From Chitinophagaceae bacterium (lineage in GTDB: Bacteria; Bacteroidota; Bacteroidia; Chitinophagales; Chitinophagaceae): DNA of 64,000 nt. A program made the position numbers and the translations under genes. The DNA lies in assembly GCA_016720775.1 (NCBI GenBank), contig JADKJX010000001.1, positions 1,348,501-1,412,500 of the forward strand. Reading direction: 5' to 3'. The notes beneath the pieces are model-generated. The model did no database searches, had not been told where the DNA came from, and saw nothing but the letters and a program-made list of their open reading frames with translations. How positions within the stretch are numbered: position 1 is the stretch's first letter; the number at the start of each line of letters is the position of its first letter. Below are positions 59,263 through 64,000 of the stretch, one piece after another.

Positions 59263-59346
59263 TTTATAGCTTTGGCGAATGATGCCTGGCTGACCAGGGT
59301 GGAATTTTACAGTGAAGAATTGAAAAATCGTTAATTTCAAACCAGT

Positions 59347-62300
59347 ATGAAAAAGTACCTGTTAACATTCGTTGTTGCATTGCTGGCACTGGCCGGCTAT
59401 TCACAATTGAACAACAGCTGGATCGATTATAACAAGACGTATTACAAGTTCAAGATTGCCAAAGATACCCTTACCCGTATCTCCCAGCCGGTTCTGGCTG
59501 CTGCAGGTTTGGCAAGTGTGCCTGCACAGAATTTTCAATTATGGCGTAATGGCAAAGAAGTGCGTATGTACACATCTGTTCCCACGGGCATATTGGGTTC
59601 GGGTGATTACCTCGAATTCTGGGGGGAGATGAATGATGGCAAACCAGACAGGCCGCTGTACCGGAATGCCGATTACCAGCTTTGCGATAAATACAGCCTG
59701 GAAACAGATACCGCCACTTATTTTCTTACCGTAAATCCTGCTGCTGGTAACCTGCGCTATGCAGCATCGGTTAATAATACAGCGGGCAATGTATTGCCTG
59801 CCGATCCTTATTTTATGCGGAGGATTGAAACACACTACAGGCAGCAGGTAAATAAGGGTTATGCAGATGTAAGTTTTGGCGAATATCTTTTTTCATCTGC
59901 CTATGATATTGGTGAAGGCTGGACGAGCAATGATGCTTATCCATGCTGCGCTATTTCAAAAGACCTGCAGAATATGAACCGCTATGCAGCCGGCCCGGCC
60001 AACAGTGTTATGTTTACAGTAAGCGCTGCCGGCAATGCGCCCAATACCAGGCACCTGTTTGCAAAATTTTACAGTACGCTCATCCTGAGTACAGCAACAA
60101 ACCCAAACCCAATGCCTTATTTCACGTATCACCGGGATACAGTAAGGAACCTTCCGCTTTCTTTGCTGGCAAGCGCAACCAACCTGCCGGTTAGTATTAA
60201 TGGCAACTCCACCGATGCCAACGACCGCATCGTGGTAAGTTGTTTCAGCGTTACGTACCCGGCCACATTTAATTTCAACAATGAAAAGAATTTTTATTTT
60301 GAATTAAAGAACAGCAATGTGGGCAATTACCTGGTGATAACCAACTTCAACAGCAATGGTGTTGCCCCTGTATTATACGATTACAACACAAGCAGAAGAT
60401 ACCTCGGTGATATCAGCACCCCGGGCCAGGTAAAATTTGCATTGCCTGCTTCAACAGATACGTTAAGAAAATTTAACCTGGTGAGCCAGGATGTTTCCAA
60501 CATAAATCTGGTTACCTCTATTAGCAGTAAAACATTTATAAATTTTGCAAACACATCTTTGCAGGGTAATTATCTTATCATCACTAACCCATCGTTGTAT
60601 GATGATGGCAACGGGGTAAATAATGTGGACCTGTACCGGCAATACCGGAGTTCGGCAGCAGGCGGTGGCTTTACTGCCAAAATCTATAACATTGATGAAT
60701 TGAACGACCAGTTTGGATTTGGGATAAAAAAACACCCGGCAGCTATTCGTGATTTTATTCAGTATGCAACCCAGAATTTCAGTGCAACACCAAAGTATGT
60801 TTTCATCATCGGCCGTGGATTAAGCTACACGGATTACATTTCAAACCAGGATAATCCGCTTGTAGATAAACTTGACCAGGTACAGACTTTTGGCTGGCCG
60901 GCATCTGACGTATTGTTATCAAGTGCCCCGGGTACTTTAATTCCGCTGGTTCCCATTGGCCGGCTTGGCGCCATCAATGGAAAAGAAGTGGGTACATACC
61001 TGGACAAGATGAAACATTATGAACAGGTTCAGCAATCAACCAGCCAAACCATTGCCGATAAAGGCTGGATGAAAAATATGCTGCATACCATCGGGGGATC
61101 GAACAGCCTGGAAGAGGCAGAATTTATGGGCTATACTGCCGGGTATAAGAGCATAGCAGAGGATACCTTGTTTGGCGCTCATGTTGAAACATTCTCTAAA
61201 ACATCGGTTTCCACCATCGAGCAGCAACAGAGCCAGCGCATCAGTGAACTTTTCCAGGAAGGGCTGAGTTATGTAAAATATTTTGGCCACTCATCAGCCA
61301 ATGAACTTGCGATCAATCTTAATTATCCAGAGAACTATCAAAACGATGGCAAGTATCCCTTCATGCATGTAAGCGGATGTACCGTGGGTAATTTTTTCAC
61401 CTTCAGTCCCACCAGGGTAAATGGATACAATGGCATGTCGCTTTCTGAAAAATATATTTTCCTCGATCATAAAGGCAGTATCGGTTTTTTGGGAAGTACG
61501 CACTTTGGTGTTGGTTATTACCTGAACAATTATAATGTGATCCTGACCAATAATTTCTGCAGGGCCATGTATGGCAATACCATCGGTAACCAGCTGAAAA
61601 ATACATTGCAAAGCCTGGGCAGCAGTCCCGGCACACTTGATTTTGTAACAAGGATACATCTCGAAGAAATAAACCTTCATGGCGACCCGGCATTAAAAAT
61701 AAATGCGCACGCCAAACCCGATTATGTAATAGAAGATCCCCTGGTGAAATTTACCCCTACCATTATTACCGTAGCTGCCGATAGTTTCCGGGTGGATGTT
61801 AAGTACATGAATATCGGAAGGGCAATAAAGGATTCCATGCGGGTAACAATAAAACAGAAATTGCCCAACGACAGCATCCGGGTTTTATATAACAAGCTGG
61901 TTCCGGCAACCATGTATATGGATTCTGTAAGTCTTAAGGTACCGATACGCCCGCTGACTGATAAGGGCCTCAACAAACTGATCGTAACACTGGATGTGGA
62001 TGGCCGTATTGACGAACTTTCAGAGTTTAATAATACCCTTACCAAAGACTTTTACATTTTTGAAGATGAACTGCGGCCCATCTCTCCATATAATTATTCC
62101 ATCGTCAATCAACAGAATATTACTTATTATGCCAGTACGGCAAACCCGTTAAGTGGTTTGCGCCAGTATGTGATGGAAATTGATACAACAGAACTGTTCA
62201 ACTCGGCATTCAAGAAAACATACAACGTATCCGGTACGGGTGGTGTAATACAATTCACGCCTTCAAATATCACGTTTACCGACAATACGGTCTATTACTG

Positions 62301-64000
62301 GCGAACGACCACCGTTCCTACATCGGGCAATAATTATATCTGGAATAATTTTTCATTCATCTATTTGCAAAACGGTACGGCCGGTTTCAATCAATCACAT
62401 TACTTCCAGTTCCAGAAGAACACGTACAATAATATCAGGCTCGATAATGACCGGGTGATGAGGTACACAACCCGGCCGATCGAATTCAATGTACGAACTG
62501 CCATTTACCCGGTTTCAAACCAGGGCCCGGATTATTCCATAAGAAATGACGGCATCCTGGTGATGGAAGGATTTTATGCTCCGCTTGCCATCAATTCGGA
62601 AGGATTGCGGTTTTATGTGATCGATACATCCACGCAAAAAGTATGGGTTAACCAGGATAATGGCGTATCCGGCCAATACGGAAGTGTACGGCCGATACCG
62701 ATCAATCCAACGGTTAAGCCGGGATGGTTTCAGTTTAAAATTGAAACAACGGCCCAGCGGAATACGGTAAAGGATTTTCTTAACAATATAGTACCGGTTG
62801 GGCACTATGTGGTATTGACGAACTGCCCGGTAAGTCCATTCACTCATTTCCCTGCCGAATGGATGACCGACGGACCCGGCTCATTATATGATGTATTAAA
62901 AAATGCAGGCTTCACACTTATTGATTCTGTTAATACACACAAGCCTTATGTTTTTGTTTACAAGAAAGGGACACCAGGGGCTATAACTCAAACGATCGGG
63001 GCACCCACCGATAAACTGGATGTAAGTTTCCATACAATAGGTAAGAACCTTACCGGCGATATTCTTTCCGACCGGTTCGGCCCGGCATTAAGCTGGAGCG
63101 CTTTGCACTGGCAGGGTAATGCTCTTGAAACACCCACGTCTGATTCATTTGCTATTGAAGTATACGGTTTAGATTATGCAGGCAACTCAACCTTGTTAAC
63201 TACAGTGAGGCCTGCAACAGATACTTCATTAAGCTGGATAAATGCGCAGACCTATCCATACCTGAAATTAAAAATGCAGAACACCGATTCTGTGAATGCC
63301 ACGCCGAATCAATTGAAGTACTGGCGGGTTAATGGTTCTTACATTCCCGAAGGCGCTGTGGCGCCGAATATTCTTTTCAGCATGAAAGATACCTGTGAGC
63401 AGGGCGAGATCGTTGACTTTAAACTGGCATTCAAAAACATCAGCCCGGCAAATTTTGCAGATAGTATGAAGATCAATTTTGTGATCACTGACCGAAGTAA
63501 TAGTCCACATCCGCTTACTCTTCCTAAAGGCAAGGTGTTGGTTTCGGGAGATACATTGATCGTAAGCTACCGCATAGATACAAGAAATTATCCCGGCTCC
63601 AATACCATCTTTGTTGAGGTGAATCCGAATAATGCGCAACCGGAGCAATACCATTTCAATAATGTGTTGTTTAAAGAGTTGTTTGTAAAAGCAGATAATT
63701 ACAATCCATTGCTGGATGTAACTTTTGATGGCGTGCATATTCTTAACCGGGATATTGTTTCGGCGAAGCCGCACATACTCGTAAACCTGAAAGATGAAAG
63801 CCGGTTCCTGGCACTAAGCGATACTGCTTTACTGAAAGTGCAGGTTCGTTTCCCGGATGGGTCATTGCATAGTTATAATTTCGGTGGCGATACGCTGAAG
63901 TTTACACCTGCCAACCTTTCTTCAGGAAATAATACGGCGGTGATCGACTTCCTCCCTTACTTCGCCGATGAAGGCGAGTATGAACTGATCGTTTCAGGAA
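59347..64000 (+). CDS. very large C25-family (PorU-like) peptidase, second tandem copy, cut by window end
   Basis: The frame opens at ATG 59347 (MKKYLLTFVVALLALAGYSQ) and is still open at 64000, giving 1551 residues so far. It matches the first copy (54141-59204) along its whole length, often base for base. The catalytic His is at 648 (YFGHSSANELAINL) and Cys at 678 (MHVSGCTVGNFFT). A 6-residue difference ahead of the catalytic domain (LSTATNPNPMPYF against SQTPMPYF) explains the shift. Even the bases just before the ATG (AATTTCAAAC, against AATTTCAAAT) are alike, so the duplication includes the ribosome-binding region. It has no PorV-like gene of its own between the copies. Confidence 0.92.
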   Translation, partial: MKKYLLTFVVALLALAGYSQLNNSWIDYNKTYYKFKIAKDTLTRISQPVLAAAGLASVPAQNFQLWRNGKEVRMYTSVPTGILGSGDYLEFWGEMNDGKPDRPLYRNADYQLCDKYSLETDTATYFLTVNPAAGNLRYAASVNNTAGNVLPADPYFMRRIETHYRQQVNKGYADVSFGEYLFSSAYDIGEGWTSNDAYPCCAISKDLQNMNRYAAGPANSVMFTVSAAGNAPNTRHLFAKFYSTLILSTATNPNPMPYFTYHRDTVRNLPLSLLASATNLPVSINGNSTDANDRIVVSCFSVTYPATFNFNNEKNFYFELKNSNVGNYLVITNFNSNGVAPVLYDYNTSRRYLGDISTPGQVKFALPASTDTLRKFNLVSQDVSNINLVTSISSKTFINFANTSLQGNYLIITNPSLYDDGNGVNNVDLYRQYRSSAAGGGFTAKIYNIDELNDQFGFGIKKHPAAIRDFIQYATQNFSATPKYVFIIGRGLSYTDYISNQDNPLVDKLDQVQTFGWPASDVLLSSAPGTLIPLVPIGRLGAINGKEVGTYLDKMKHYEQVQQSTSQTIADKGWMKNMLHTIGGSNSLEEAEFMGYTAGYKSIAEDTLFGAHVETFSKTSVSTIEQQQSQRISELFQEGLSYVKYFGHSSANELAINLNYPENYQNDGKYPFMHVSGCTVGNFFTFSPTRVNGYNGMSLSEKYIFLDHKGSIGFLGSTHFGVGYYLNNYNVILTNNFCRAMYGNTIGNQLKNTLQSLGSSPGTLDFVTRIHLEEINLHGDPALKINAHAKPDYVIEDPLVKFTPTIITVAADSFRVDVKYMNIGRAIKDSMRVTIKQKLPNDSIRVLYNKLVPATMYMDSVSLKVPIRPLTDKGLNKLIVTLDVDGRIDELSEFNNTLTKDFYIFEDELRPISPYNYSIVNQQNITYYASTANPLSGLRQYVMEIDTTELFNSAFKKTYNVSGTGGVIQFTPSNITFTDNTVYYWRTTTVPTSGNNYIWNNFSFIYLQNGTAGFNQSHYFQFQKNTYNNIRLDNDRVMRYTTRPIEFNVRTAIYPVSNQGPDYSIRNDGILVMEGFYAPLAINSEGLRFYVIDTSTQKVWVNQDNGVSGQYGSVRPIPINPTVKPGWFQFKIETTAQRNTVKDFLNNIVPVGHYVVLTNCPVSPFTHFPAEWMTDGPGSLYDVLKNAGFTLIDSVNTHKPYVFVYKKGTPGAITQTIGAPTDKLDVSFHTIGKNLTGDILSDRFGPALSWSALHWQGNALETPTSDSFAIEVYGLDYAGNSTLLTTVRPATDTSLSWINAQTYPYLKLKMQNTDSVNATPNQLKYWRVNGSYIPEGAVAPNILFSMKDTCEQGEIVDFKLAFKNISPANFADSMKINFVITDRSNSPHPLTLPKGKVLVSGDTLIVSYRIDTRNYPGSNTIFVEVNPNNAQPEQYHFNNVLFKELFVKADNYNPLLDVTFDGVHILNRDIVSAKPHILVNLKDESRFLALSDTALLKVQVRFPDGSLHSYNFGGDTLKFTPANLSSGNNTAVIDFLPYFADEGEYELIVSG

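Noticed and set aside
54300..63800. Many antisense frames of 60-170 codons within the two C25 genes
   Set aside because: They mirror each other in the two copies only because the sense genes are duplicates, and they show no coding features of their own.

Overview
The window reads as chromosomal DNA of a Bacteroidota species, most likely from the Chitinophagaceae. Supporting signs are several T9SS C-terminal sorting domains, a PorV/PorU-like pair, -7 boxes of the TAnnTTTG type, a DUF2911 protein, an RteC-domain protein, Bacteroidota-type CcmB/CcmC/CcmD, and many short palindromic repeats between genes. No rRNA, IS element, prophage or CRISPR array was seen. Two tRNA-Gln genes are present.

Layout. 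0-1 kb: two tandem secreted redoxins on the minus strand. 1-5 kb: efp, accB-accC (acetyl-CoA carboxylase) and a DUF2911 protein. 5-12.4 kb: a seven-gene minus-strand nucleotide-sugar operon (DegT-type aminotransferase, ugd, uxs, wbpO-like, wbpP-like, rfbC, rfbD) serving surface polysaccharide synthesis, next to a divergent Kdo transferase gene waaA. 13.7-18.1 kb: a conserved hypothetical, a frameshifted tdk and a large secreted M4 metalloprotease. 18.3-21.5 kb: ccmB-ccmC-ccmD-like genes (cytochrome c maturation) and glutamate dehydrogenase. 21.6-32 kb: mostly minus-strand cell-envelope genes: an operon of two related secreted proteins plus a lipoprotein, a VOC protein, a PqqB-like MBL protein, an RteC-domain protein, a T9SS cargo protein, a LytTR regulator whose receiver lacks its Asp, and an esterase-like hydrolase. 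32.3-34.1 kb: a beta-helix lipoprotein. 34.3-38.9 kb: three neighbouring genes (alpha-oxoamine synthase, PafA-like phosphatase, PHP-domain/T9SS protein) all broken by frameshifts, mostly at homopolymers. 39 kb: tRNA-Gln(UUG) and tRNA-Gln(CUG). 39.4-46.1 kb: a TPR membrane protein, then cyanophycin synthetase (cphA), a class V aminotransferase and cyanophycinase (cphB). 46.4-52.6 kb: a GH125 mannosidase, SGNH hydrolase, S9 peptidase, a frameshifted FkbM-like methyltransferase and tyrS. 53-64 kb: a PorV-like barrel followed by two very similar, very large C25 (gingipain/PorU-type) proteins in tandem; the second runs off the window end.

The main non-gene signal is a set of different short inverted-repeat and low-complexity repeat families scattered between genes. 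Several run into coding ends (uxs N-terminus, ugd C-terminus, VOC C-terminus) or lie in frame inside a gene (waaA). The second is the cluster of homopolymer frameshifts, which points to local base-calling or assembly error rather than true gene decay, although one missing segment of roughly 100 codons is harder to explain that way. All functions are read from motifs and family resemblance; no database search was run.
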